Positions 23,301 through 33,862 of a stretch of 64,000 nucleotides of DNA are shown here, piece after piece. Every line of letters starts with the position of its first letter. Position 1 is the stretch's first letter. The notes under the pieces are model-generated. The model saw only the letters and a list, made by a program, of their open reading frames with translations. It ran no database searches and had not been told where the DNA came from. The DNA is taken from NCBI GenBank assembly GCA_021442155.1, contig CM038214.1, positions 56,390,514-56,454,513 on the forward strand. Reading direction: 5' to 3'. A program made the position numbers and the translations under genes. Source of the stretch: Cymbidium sinense (Eukaryota; Streptophyta; Magnoliopsida; Asparagales; Orchidaceae).

Positions 23301-23387
23301 AGCAAAGACCAAAGAAATAATAACATTAAATAGAAAATGATCATGCAATAAAAGAGGTACCGAAATAGATGAATCCAATGGATTAGA
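19467..23387 (-). repeat. LINE 3' region of ~3.9 kb with diverged internal repeats
   Basis: After the RNase H stop there is no further recognisable protein. On the plus strand, a unit around CCATAAAACCACCCA...AGAGTAAACAA recurs in diverged form at about 20615-20650, 20975-21015, 21225-21265, 21470-21515 and 22075-22120. In the three middle copies (near 20940, 21203 and 21443) it is preceded by CAACCAAGACA. A second unit (AATAATTCCAAACCTRCA, then GTATTGCARA) is seen at about 21886-21950, 22700-22760 and 22960-23015. A 14-bp microrepeat (CAGCCAAGACAGCAA) lies at 20912-20965. Minus-strand frames over it are hydrophobic and broken (for example 21538-21975). I treat them as readings of the repeat, not as a gene. 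The function is unknown. Confidence 0.7.
20302..20341. repeat. (TA)n microsatellite
   Basis: About 20 uninterrupted TA units within the LINE 3' region. It is a simple repeat, probably variable in length. Confidence 0.95.
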
Positions 23388-24330
23388 TTAATTTTTGAGA
23401 TAAGGAAGCCCAGTATTGTCCAGATTAACCAAGCCACACAAATATTTAGGAAGGGTTAGTTGATCAAAGAATTTTATACCATCCAATCCACCCAGATTGA
23501 TAATCGACATGCATTACCCTCGCCATACATGAGTGATTTTAAAGTAGAGTTGGGCAAGGAGAGCTCTAGTTTGCTTAAAAAAGGAAGTATACTCAGATTA
23601 CCCATATTTGGTGGAAGTCAAAAGATCAATCAGCAGAAGGGCATCCACCTCAATCCAAATATTGAGCCAACCTTTTTGAAGAAAAATTTCAAGTGCTTTG
23701 TACACTACCATGAGCTCAGCAAAGGGAACAGAGCAAGGATTAAGGGGGTATGCAAAACCACATAGGACTTTTCCATTAAGATTTCTAAAAATTCCACCAC
23801 AGCTTGAACCTTTAAGAGAGACAGAGCCATCAGTGTTAACTTTAATAGTGTTGTCATGAGGTTTTACCCAATAAACAATCTTGTCATCTTTATAGATGGG
23901 TTGATCCAACAAGTTAAAACCTTGTTTATTGGCCACAAATTTGTACCCTTTGAATTGTTTGTATTTAATTAATTTGTCATTAAACAAGTCACGGATTTTT
24001 TTTTAGTTTTAGCAATTATCCTCAAGTGGTTCATAGGGATCCCACGATGTTTTGCATCATTTTGGTCCATCCATAAGAACCAAATAAGAGTGATAGCAAT
24101 TATGACTTTAATTTGACCTTTAGTAGTGTTGTCAAAATAAACTTCAAGGAGTGGGTATAAATTTAAGGAGCCACTGAAAATGACAATGTTAAAGAGGTCA
24201 TCATACCAAATCCAAAGCTTAGAAGCAATGGCCCTAAAAAAAAAAACATGGTTCACATTCTAAATGTGGAAACAACATTGGCATTTTGAAGGTAATTGAA
24301 AACCTTTACCCCACAACAAGGAGTCAATAG
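23388..24330 (-). pseudogene. LINE ORF2 C-terminus: zf-RVT and RNase H domains
   Basis: From about 24330 on the minus strand, LPSKCQCCFHI then a stop then NVNHVFF matches the zf-RVT zinc-binding segment (C..C, H..F) after plant LINE reverse transcriptases. Next comes IIAITLIWFLWMDQNDAKHR, the usual linker. RNase H follows: IKVNTDGSVSLKGSSCGG (first catalytic Asp), AEL (Glu) and EVDALL (second Asp). RNase H removes the RNA strand of the RNA-DNA hybrid. The tail EGNAC is followed by frameshifts, then LPKYLCGLVNLDNTGLPYL and a TAA at 23388-23390, which is the normal end of these proteins. At least one stop (near 24265) and one-base indels around 23500-23600 break it. Confidence 0.9.
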
Positions 24331-26266
24331 GGATGAAGTTTTTCAAAATACGCCAAGTAAGAATAGAATAAGAAGTAGGGATATTGTTATTACAAAGTTT
24401 GAAAACACATAGGAAAAATCATGAGCTTTTTAATGTGAATCCAAACATTTTAAAGTTGAAATCACCATTATGTGAAAGCTTAAAAGGATCTGATCTTGAT
24501 TTATAGGAATGATAGGAATAGTAGTAAGTGTTTATTTAAAAGAGAGGGAGGAATATAATCAAGTTTACTATTGTTCCACATATTCAGAAGGAGTTCACTT
24601 TAATAGCAGAAGGAATGAGTAGAAATTAAGTCAATGGACCCACCTCCAGCCCTTATCTTGCCAAAAGAAAGAGGATCCGAGTTAATCCTGAAATTAAAGA
24701 TTTGACATCTCATGGAACAAAGTCTTTTCCAAATGAGAATCCACTTTATATATGAGAGGGTGCTTACTCAAGAGATTTGCCATGAAATTAAATAGACTAT
24801 TGTTTATCCTAAAATTCCACCAAAGTTTATAAAAAAGCAAAGTGATAGTTTGATTGGTTTACATCCAAGACCACCTTCAAAAGTGCCATGTTTTATACCA
24901 AGAGGTCCAAAGGCATTTTTTTAGAGGAATTGTTAGATCCTAAAAAATTTGTTAATGAGCCGCTCAATTGTTAATGGTAGTTGTCGGCATAATGGTTTGA
25001 ATGAGATACAAAGGCATGGAGTTAAGGGTGCTCTTAATCAAAGTGAGCCTACCACCAAATGAAAGTAAATGAAATTCCCAAACGAAATTTTATTAGAGAT
25101 TTTTTGATTAGCTCATCAAAAGGTGAGATCTTTTGACCTTTAAAAAAGCAGATATTTAATAGATGTTGTTATTGAAAATTAGTAATTCTCAAGATTTGGT
25201 TGGTCCTATTGCTCAAGATTTTAGAAGAAGGAATGAAACAACTTTTGCCTTCGTTGAGAAAAAGACCTTTGATTGCCAAATTTGTTTAAAATATTCTTAA
25301 TAGTTTTAATGTGAGGAATTGAGGCGTTGCAAAAGATTATAAAGTCATCAGCAAAACTAAGATGAGAGACCTGAAGACCACCTTGAGTTCTATAAAACAT
25401 CTAGATTATTGTAAAAAAAGATCATTCTGCACTTCTATAGATATTCAACAACATAATAAAAAAGAGAGGGGATGGGGATCCCCTTGTCTCAAACCATGCT
25501 TCAAAGGGAAAACCTAGGGATTCACCATTCATGATAATGTAAAAACCAAACTTTGTAATGCAATTTTGATGAGACGATAAAATTATCAAAACCCAAGCAA
25601 ATGAAGAATTTGAAAGAGGAAATCCCAAGAGAGGTTAAGCTTTAGTGATGTCTAGTTTAAAAGGATGTTACCACCTCGATAGAACGCCAATGTCATGAAT
25701 CAGCTCTTGTGCTAGAAGTATGTTATCAGATATAGCTCTACCTTTAATGAAGCTAGTTTGGTTGGGGAAAATAATTTTAGGCAGCAGTTGACTAATTCTA
25801 TTAGCAATCAATTTAGCAATGAGTTTATGAAAGAAAGTGCAAAGGCTGATAGGTCTAAAATTTCCCCAAGATTTAGGATTATTAATTTTGGGAATGAGAA
25901 TAATAGAAGTGCTAGAAAAATATCTATGTAAAGGATTGCCCTCAAAAATATCTGCAACAACATCAACAAGGTTAGTCTTAATAATAGGCCAGCAATATTG
26001 AAAGAATTGAGTCGTGTAGCCTGGCTATAAATGTAATCGTGTTCATGCTATTTAGAATACTACCAATCTCAACTTCAGAGGACAAACCGCAAGTGGTTTT
26101 CATCTGAGATCATGAGGAGATGTGTGTTGGAGAGGGCTTCATGAGGGGTTGGTTGTTTAATAAATTTTGAAAATGATGTATGACAGAATCTTAATATCAT
26201 TATTATCAATAATCTAGGTGTTGTTATCATTTTTAATTTTTTAATAGAGTTTAAGGCTTTCTTTTT
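24331..26266 (-). pseudogene. LINE ORF2: reverse transcriptase domain
   Basis: The minus strand carries the reverse transcriptase core, which copies the element's RNA at a nicked target site. Seen in order: STSIILIPKINNPKSWGNF at about 25913-25857, FRPISLC ending near 25838, then NQTSFIKGRAISDNILLAQE around 25770-25710. Next is FKLDITKA, equivalent to the KLDxxKAYD motif and cut by a stop. A GDPLSPLLF-like segment reads RGSPSPLFF near 25470. The catalytic FADD box, in the context HLSFADDFIIF, is at 25344-25355. The aspartates of FADD are intact. Several stops and frameshifts (for example near 25665 and after 25640) separate the parts. The domain order and spacing match plant L1 elements. Confidence 0.92.
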
Positions 26267-27334
26267 TTAAAAAAGAGCATGGAAGTTCTTTATGTTTCTG
26301 TCACCATCAGCAATATATTTGCAAGTAGCCTTTTGGCGATAGTAGGTTTCCTCCATATTCTGATAATTATTCAAGTTATCTTTAGCTGCATTCAATTCAT
26401 CAAGCTTATTAGAGTCAGCCAAAACAACATCTTCAAGAGAGAAAACAAGTTGTTCCATATTGTTGAGATTAACAAAAAGATTTTTAAAATGATGCTTGTT
26501 CAACCAATTTAGATTTTGTTTAAGCATTTTTAGCTTAAGCCAAAGGTGAATCATGCCTTTAACGAATTATCGATGAATAAAATTAATGGAAACAACATTA
26601 ATGAATTTGCTATGATGGATCCACATATTTTGGAATCTAAAGGGAGTAGGGGAGGATGGTCTAGTGGAGGGATTTTTGATAGAAATCAAAAGTGGAGCAT
26701 GGTTAGATAAAGTTCTGCTTAAATGTTCAATCGAAGTAAGAGGCCATTGATTGATCCAAAGGGAATTAAAGAGGGTCCTATCAAGCCACTGCCAAAGTCT
26801 AGAATTATGCCACGTGTAGTCAAAACCCGAAAAGCTAATATCAATGAGATTATAATCAAGAATCATATTACAAAAGTCTTCCATGGAATGAATGTTAGGA
26901 GAGCAACCTCTCCTTCTTTTGAAGCGAATAGTATCAAAATCACCACCAACCAACCAAGGTTTGTTGACAGAGCAGGCAAAGGTTCTAAAGTTATCCCAAA
27001 GGATGCTCCTACCTGTTCTATTATAAGATGCATAAATAAATGAACCAAAAGAAAATTCACCCAATGAGATTTGAACATTAACCAATTGATGAAGGTCATC
27101 AAGGATTGAGATGTTGACTAAATTATTCCAAAAATACCAAATTTTATTGCTACTATTATAAAAGAAGTTTTGAAAGCCAAGCATTCTAGCAACCTGGGTG
27201 ATCTTAGAGGAGTGTATGAATGGTTCAATAACAATAAGTAAGGCTATGTTATGAGTACGACAAAGGCTTCTAACATGGTTGCGGGCAACGAGAGTCCCAA
27301 TACCCCTAACATTCCAAATAAGAAAATTAATCAT
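26267..27334 (-). pseudogene. LINE ORF2 N-terminus: endonuclease domain and linker to RT
   Basis: ORF2 probably starts at the ATG at 27334 (MINFLIWNVRGIG), the usual beginning of plant LINE ORF2; an open frame extends to 27382. The fold is the exonuclease-endonuclease-phosphatase type that nicks target DNA. Visible motifs are WNVRG, VIEP (Glu), YASYNR, PWLVGGDFD, DYTWHN, WLDR and SNHAPLL. Two active-site positions differ from the family: GDFN has become GDFD and SDH has become SNH, which should abolish cutting. A TAA at 26567-26569 interrupts FIHR*FVKGMIHLW. The frame then continues unchanged as the linker WLKLKMLKQNLNWLNKH and RQKATCKYIADGDRN to 26267. Confidence 0.92.
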
Positions 27335-27391
27335 AATAAATAAGAAGAAAAAAGGAAAGATAAACAAGAAGAAGAAAGACACATGATGTAA

Positions 27392-28836
27392 TCATTTATG
27401 GGAAGTTAGAGAAGATCTAGTGGTTCTAGTGGAGCTATTAGTGAACATTCTAGCTTTAAAGAATTTTTTCTTAGTAACAGTTTGAAAAGGTCTATCTATG
27501 TCCAAAGTATCTCCATCCAGAGAGAGTGATTTATGAAATTTAGAGTAGGGCCAGTATCTATCAAAATATTCCTAATTGTAACTTCCCCTTCTTCAATGTC
27601 AGAATTAAGATGAGGAATTGGGTTAGCCTGAGTATCACTCTGAAGGGTAGGAGAGTGATAGGTTGTGAAACCATTAATAGCACAATTTTCATGTTCAGTT
27701 TCAAAAATACTTTTCATGTTTTGTTCCACTACCAAAGGATCGACATTTTTTAGATTTTATTCTTTCATCAAAGGGCACTTTCAGAATTAGTTTTAGATTT
27801 TTTCACCTAAAGTTCCCATTCAAGTCATCACTAGTGTTCATATGAGTCTTCACTAGCCAAAAGGGGTAAGGTAGAATGAATCAAGGTATTATCTAGAGGA
27901 ACCAAATTATTACAATTAGAAGCAATAATAGGTAAGTTATCATTATCCTCATCATGAACCTCATGAGCCTTATAATTAACCTACTTAGAATGCTCTCCAA
28001 TAGACAAATCAGTAGATAGTAATCCCTTTTGAGTGACTTTAGGCACATAAGCCAATTTATTGGTTTTTTCATTTTCTAGAGTTGGATTAGGATCTGGCAG
28101 TTTAATCTTTTTAAGATGAGGATGCAACACAAAGCATTCAAAATGATCATGACCATGAATCTTACAAGGTGCAAAAAAAATAGGAAATTTTCAAATTCCA
28201 CTTTTGATTATAACCAAATTTCTGAGACGATCCATACTTCTTTAGGATACTTTTGGTAATATCAATCTCAACTAAAATCTGAAACTGATGGTCGTGATCT
28301 CGCGGTGGCTGATCAATTTGAAGGGGCCGACCAAAGAGAGCCCCAACCATAAAGAGAACTTGATGGGTAACATAATGTATTCTCATGTTTGGAAAAGCTA
28401 ACCATAAAGAAATAATTGGGGATTCCTCTTTTACATCAAAAAGAGGAGACCATTTCAAAAGTCTCATTTGATGATTATACACAAAGTAGGAGCGACGAGC
28501 AAAAACTCTTGAGTAATCTAAATCATTAGATAGCTGAATAAGGATATGCCTAGGATCAATCAATCTGATAGTAAAAATTCTAGAGAGCTTTAGGCTATGA
28601 AAAAATAATCGGATGTTATCAAGAGTCGGGCGACGTAAGGAAAATTTACCAACTAAAGAGAATTCAAAAGGCTTCGCCAATTTTTCCTTATCAAGATCTG
28701 AGCACATTACAGTAGGCATTCCATGAAAAGATGTTGAAATCAAATTGACTGAAGCATTAGAGGAAGTGTTCTTACGAGATAATGCATCCTTGAAGGACTT
28801 AACAGCAGGCAAAGTAACAGATGGAGTCAGATCCAT
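27392..28836 (-). pseudogene. LINE ORF1: DUF4283 gag-like protein with zinc knuckle
   Basis: ATG at 28836 opens a frame to 28162 (224 codons). Residues about 50-165 form a DUF4283 domain: VGKFSLRRPTLDNIR, LIDPRHILIQL, MRLLKWSPLF, SLWLAFPNM and GRPLQID. This domain marks gag-like RNA-binding proteins of plant L1 LINEs. A frameshift at an A-rich run near 28170 ends the frame. In the next frame CKIHGHDHFECFVLHP (about 28175-28127) is the CCHC-type knuckle with one Cys lost. Further broken frames (including 27735-27496) reach the probable ORF1 stop TGA at 27392-27394, about 58 bp before ORF2. ORF1 coats LINE RNA in the particle; this copy is dead. Confidence 0.9.
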
Positions 28837-29050
28837 AATACCTTGTAAATCGAAAGCCCTAGTTGATGCCTCGAAGTTCGAAGAGCTTGGCTATCAGCGG
28901 CCCCATTGAAAGAGCAAGGACACTCACATTACAAAGAGACCAAAAAATCTAGAAATTATGATCGAGGAGGATCAAAAATTGGCCAAGCAGAAAGGAAAAT
29001 GTAAGGGAACATGAAAGCGCCAGAGAGCGCCGTGGCCAAGAGAAGGTTCA
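28837..29050 (-). other. LINE 5' UTR
   Basis: Unique sequence between ORF1 and the telomere-like flank, including GGCCACGGCGCTCTCTGGCG near the 5' end, the most GC-rich part of the element. Plant L1 promoters are internal to the 5' UTR, so if any promoter remains it is here. No specific element is recognisable. The outer boundary, between about 29045 and 29076, is uncertain because the flank is repetitive. Confidence 0.7.
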
Positions 29051-30553
29051 AGGTTTGAGTTTATGAGTTTTGGTTTAGGGTATAGGGTTTAGGGTTCAGG
29101 GTGTAGGGTTTAGGGTTTAGGATCTATGCTTTTAGGGTTTAGGGTTAATGATTAGGGTTCAGGGTTTAAGGTTAGTTTTAGGGTTTAGGGTTTAGGGTTT
29201 AGATTTTAAGGTTTAAGGTTTATAGTTTAGAGTTTAACATTTAGTGGTTAGGGTTTCTTTTAAAACAAACAAAAGTTTATGGTTTAGTTTTTTATTTTTT
29301 TAGTTTAGAGGTTTTTTTTAGGGTTTTTTATTTTGGCTTGTCGGTTTAAGGTTTAGGGCTTGGTTTTAGGGTTCTGGGTTTTTAGTTTAACATTTAGGGT
29401 TTAGGGTTTAACATTCAAGATTTAGGGTTTTTTTTTTAAATTAAGTAAACTGATAGATTTAAGTTTATTTAGTTTATTTTTTATTTTTATTTAGGTTTAT
29501 TGTATATTTTTATTTAGTTTAGTTTATTTATATATGGTTTATTTATTTTTGTTTAGGTTTTTCCTTTTAATTTATTTTTTAGGTTTAGCTTTAGGTTTAG
29601 GTTTCTTTTTTAGTTGAGTTTTATTATTATTTTATTTTTTAGCTTTAGGTTTTATTTTTTATTTTCAAGTTTCAGTTTAGGTTTTTATTTTATTTTTTTA
29701 GGTTTAGGTTTTAAGTTTTATTTTAGGTTTATTTTTAGGTTTTATTTTTAATTTACATTTAGGTTTATTTTTAGTTTATTTAATTTTATTTAGTTTAGGT
29801 TTTATTTTAGGTTTAGTTTATTTTTAGGTTTATGTTTAGATTTTATTTATTTTAGTTTAATTTAGCTTAGTTTAGGTTTAGGTTTATTTTATTTTTATTT
29901 TAGGTTTAAGTTTCTTTTTTTTGTTTAGGGTTTAGGTTTTCATTTATTTATTTTTAGGTTTATTTTTTTGGTTTAAGTCTTTATTTAATTTTTATTTTAT
30001 TTTATTTTAGTTTTATTTTATTTTTACTTTAGGTTTAGTTGTTATTTTATTTAGGTTCATTATTTTTTAATATTGTTTAGGTTTTTTTATTTTAGTTTCA
30101 TTTTTTTTAGGTTTATGTTTAGGTTTAGGTTTAGGTTTTAATTTATTTTTCTATTTTTTTATTTTTTTTATTTTGGTTTAGGTTTATTTATTTATTTTAA
30201 TTTTAGGTTTTATTCAATTTAGGTTTAGGTTTTTAGCTTTTTAAGGTTTAGGTTTTAGGGTTTAGGGTCTTGGGTTTAGGGTTAAGGGTTTGGGGTTTAA
30301 GGTTTAGGATTTAGGAATTAGGGTTTAAGGTTTAGTGTTTAGGGTTTAGGGTCTAGGTTTTAGAGTTTAGGGTTTAGGCTATAGGATTTTACAGTTTAGG
30401 GTTTAGGGTTTAGGGTTTTTAGGGCTTAGGGTTTAAGGTTTAAGATTTAGGGTTTAGGTTTTAGAGTTTAAAGTTTAGGGTTTACATTTTAGGTTTTAGG
30501 TCTAGGGTTCAGGTTCTAGTTTAGTTTAGGGTTTAGGGTTTTTAGTTTTTTTT
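29051..30553 (+). repeat. T module right of the LINE, A module, and T tract before GRP fragment 6
   Basis: The interrupted T module resumes at about 29051 and includes TCTATGCTTTTAGGG, a landmark found after other GRP fragments. A brief AT stretch at 29270-29330 and a second T tract lead to the junction AAATTAAGTAAACTGATAG at 29437-29455. A full A module runs to 30240 and a T tract to 30545. It ends with TTTTAGGTCTAGGGTTCAGG and an eight-base T run. Confidence 0.9.
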
Positions 30554-31016
30554 AATAGAGAATAAATTGATATTCAACATTTCTTCTTTTTGATTTCATT
30601 AACCAAGTAACACAACAAGTTTTTTAAGACAGGTGACAACATAGATAAAAAATGAGCACACATACAACAAATCAAAAAGATAACTAGAACCATCTCTATT
30701 ATAAAGACATAGTTCCATAAGCAGCAAATCGGATTAGCCAGTCTTCAATTTTTCTAGTTCCCATCATAACTACTCTAGCTTCTTGAGTAGTAGGATCCAG
30801 CATCATATCCCCGATTCTCCTTCCACCACCACCACGGATGTAACCTCCGTCGCTCCTCCCGCCTCCATAACCACCATTACTTCGACCACCACCTCCATGT
30901 CCACTAGCACCTCTAGATCCTCCTCCACCACTATGATAATTATTGCCTCTGCAGCCAAATCTAGACTGAGTCCAGTTTACAGTGATGTTCTCACCATCAA
31001 GGTTCTGCCCATTCTT
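30554..31016 (-). pseudogene. GRP fragment 6: glycine-rich RNA-binding protein 3' end
   Basis: The minus strand reads NGQNLDGENITVNWTQSRFG from about 31014, the clearest version of the RRM end. A tail follows with NNYHSGGGGSRGASGHGGGG and GGYGGGRSDGGYIRGGGGR. About 12 bp of the GEGEG region are deleted. A one-base loss after GGGGR shifts the frame, so the family ending is read out of frame. TGG of GNWRN is TAG. An eight-base A run ends the 3' UTR. Plus-strand open frames here (30783-31025) are antisense readings. Confidence 0.83.
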
Positions 31017-33369
31017 AGGGTTTAGGCTTAGTTTAGGGTTTAAGGTTTAGGGTTTAGGATTTGGGGTTTAGGGTTTAGGGTTGTAGGTTTTAGGGCTTAG
31101 GGTTTAGGGTTTAAGGTTTAGGGTTTAGGGTTTAAGGTTTGGGTTTGAGGGTTGGGTTTGGGTTTAGGTTTAAGGTTTGGGTATAATGTTTAGGGTTAGG
31201 GTTTAGGGTTTTAGAGTTTAAGTTTAGTGGGTTTAGGGAGGTTTAGGGTTTTAGTTTAGGTTGCAGTTTAGGGTTTTAGTGTTTTTTAGTAAATTAGTAG
31301 CTTTTGGCTTATTTAGCTTATTTAGTTTAGTTTTTATTTATTTTAGTTTATTTTATTTTTCATTTTTATTTAGGTTTATTTTTTACTTTTATTTAGTTTA
31401 GTTTATCTATTTTATGTTTATTTATTTTAGTTTAGGTTTTTTAGTTTAGTATTTTTTTTAGGTTTATTTTGTAATGGAGTTGTTTTTAGGTTTAGGTTTT
31501 ATTTTTAATTTTTAGGTTTAGGTTTAGGTTTCTATTTTATTTTCTTAGGTTAAGGTTTTATGTTTTTGTTTTAGGTTTATTTTTAGGTTTTATTTTTTTT
31601 GCTTTAGGTTTAGGTTTATTTTTATTTTATTTTATTTTATTTAAGTTTTAGTTTAGGTATAGTTTATTTTAGCTTTAAGATTATGTTTTATTTATTTTAG
31701 ATTAGGTTTAGGTTTATTTTATTTTATTTATTTTATTTTTATTTTAGGTTTAGGGTTTAGGTCTTATTTTTTATTTATTTTTAGGTTTATTTTTTAGGAT
31801 TAGGTTTTTATTTAGTTTTTATTTTATTTTATTTTAAGTTTATTTTATTTTTAATTTATGTTTAGTTTTCATTTTATTTATGTTTTTTATTCTTATGTTA
31901 TTTTATTTTTTTAGTTTAGTTTAGGTTTTTATTTATTTTATTTCAGATTATTTTTATTTCTTATTTTATTTTATTTTTATGGTTAGGTTTAGGTTTTTAT
32001 TTTATTTTGACTTTTTATTTTATTTAGGTTTAGGTTTTTTACTTATTTTAATAGTAGGTTTTAATTTGTTTAGGTTTTTAGGTTTTAGGGTTTAGGGTTT
32101 AGGGTTTAGGGTTTAGGATTTAGGGTTTAAGATTTTGATGGTTTTGGGTTTAGGGATTTGGGTTAGCTTATGGTTTTGGGTTATTTTATGGTTTAGACTC
32201 TAGGCTTTAGGGTTTAGGGTTTTTAGGCTTTAGGGTTTAGGATTTAGGGTTTAGGGTTTAAGGTTTAGGGTTTTGAGTTTAGGTTTAGGCTTAGGGTTTA
32301 GGGTTTTGGGTTTAGGGTTTAGGGTTTAGGGTTTAGCATTTAGGATTTTTTTTAAATTAATTAAAGCAGTAGGTTTTAGTTTATTTAGTTTATTTATTAT
32401 TTATTTTAGTTTCATTTATTTTTTTATTTAAGTTTATTTTTATTTTTATCTAGTTTAGTTTATTTATTTTTAGTTTATTTATTTTAATTTAAGTTTTTTA
32501 TTTTAGTTTACTTTTCAAGTTTAGGTTTCAGTTTGTGCTTATTTTTTATTTTTTTTATTTTTAGGTTTGGGGCTTATTTTTTTTATTTTTAGGTTTCTGT
32601 TTAGGTTTTTATTTTATTGTTTAAGGTTTAGGTTTTAGGTTTTTATTTTAGGTTTAATTTTTTAGTTTATGTTTAGGTTTATTTTTAGTTTTATTTATTT
32701 TATTTAAGGTTTAGGTTTAGTTTAATTTTGGTTTAGGTTTAGGTTTTATTTATTATAGTTTAGTTTAGTTTAGTTTAGGTTTAGGTTTATTTTATTTTTA
32801 TTTTAGCGTTAGGTTATTTTTAGTTTAGGCTTTATATTTTATTTATTTTTTTAGGTTTATTTTTTGAGTTTAAATTTTTATTTAGTTTTTAATTTATTTT
32901 ATTTTAGGTTTATTTTATTTTTATTTTAAGTTTAGGTTTTCTTTTATTTAGGTTTTTTTATTTTTTAATATAGTTTAGGTTTTTGTTTATTTTATTTTAG
33001 CTTAGTTTTTTATTTTTATAGGTTTAGGTTTAAGTTTAGGTTTAAGTTTAGGCTTTAGTTTAGGTTTTTATTTTATTTTATTTTAATTTAGGTTTTTTAT
33101 TTATTTTATTTTTAGGTTTTATTTAGTTTAAGTTTTTTTAGCTTTGGTTTTATTTAGGATTTTATGTTGGTGTTGAGGTTTAGGGTTGGGGTTATTAGGA
33201 TTTAGGGTTTAGGATTTAAGTTTTAGGGTTTAGTGTTTAGGGTATAGGGTTTTAGGGTTTAGGGTTTAGGGTTTAGGGTTTTTATGGTTTAGGGTTTAGG
33301 GTTAAGGGTTTAGGTTTTAGGTCTAGGGTTAAGGTTTTAGTTTAGGGTTTAGGGTTTTTGGTTTTATTA
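31017..33369 (+). repeat. T and A modules between GRP fragments 6 and 7
   Basis: T tracts lie at 31017-31280, 32080-32350 and 33180-33365. A modules lie at about 31286-32080 and 32352-33180, with degraded junctions at 31288 and 32354 (TTAATTAAAGCAGTAGG). No gene is seen. Confidence 0.9.
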
Positions 33370-33862
33370 TTAATTTTTTACCAGAAAACAAATTCAGATA
33401 AAATGTTTCTTCTTTTCAATTTCATCAACCAAGTAACCCACCAAGTTTTTTAAGATAAAAGTGATGACATGGATAAAAAAATGAGCATGCATAGAGCAAA
33501 TTAAAAACCCAAAATAACTAGAACTATCTCTACTATAAAGACACAGTTTCATAAGCAGTAGAGCGGATTAGTTATTCTTCAGTTTCTCCAGTTCCCATCA
33601 GAACCAGCCCAGCCTCTCAAGTAGCGAGATCTACCATCATATCCCCAATCTCTCCCTCTGCCACCACCATGGTTGTAACCTCTGTCGCTCCTCCTGCCTT
33701 TACATGCACCACTGCTTGACCACCACCTCCATATCCACCAGCACCTCTATATCCCCACCACCATAGTGATAACTGCCGCCTCCGCCTTTGCCTCCATCGT
33801 TAGATCTAGACCAAGCCTGATTGATGGTGATGTTCCTGCCTGCAAGGTTCTTCCCATTCTTT
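33370..33862 (-). pseudogene. GRP fragment 7: glycine-rich RNA-binding protein 3' end
   Basis: The minus strand reads NGKNLAGRNITINQAWSRSN from about 33860, then GGKGGGGSYHYGGG before a one-base shift at GGGG/GATATAG. The end GNWRN with TGA is preserved. The A run is replaced by TTATTATTAATTTTTT. The downstream block of T and A modules resembles that after GRP fragment 11, suggesting a duplicated segment. Confidence 0.83.

Larger units (their letters stand above)
19467..29050 (-). mobile_element. L1-like LINE, decayed, inserted in the telomere-like array
   Basis: A non-LTR retrotransposon of the plant L1 group. In minus-strand order it has a short 5' UTR, ORF1 (DUF4283 gag domain and zinc knuckle), ORF2 (apurinic-type endonuclease, reverse transcriptase, zf-RVT, RNase H) and a very long 3' region. 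It is about 9.6 kb long, against roughly 5-7 kb for most plant L1 elements. The excess lies in the 3.9 kb after the RNase H stop. There are no LTRs. The 3' boundary near 19467 has no A tail: minus-strand sequence ending ATGGGGTTTCCC joins CCCTAAC-type repeats. AGGGTATAGGGTT occurs at 19450-19462 and 29077-29089 and could be a target-site duplication, though such words are common here. Stops and frameshifts in both ORFs show it is inactive. Confidence 0.95.

Noticed and set aside
23460..23765. 101-codon plus-strand open frame and 26723-27043 plus-strand frame
   Set aside because: They lie antisense to the LINE RNase H and endonuclease, which are clearly recognised on the minus strand.
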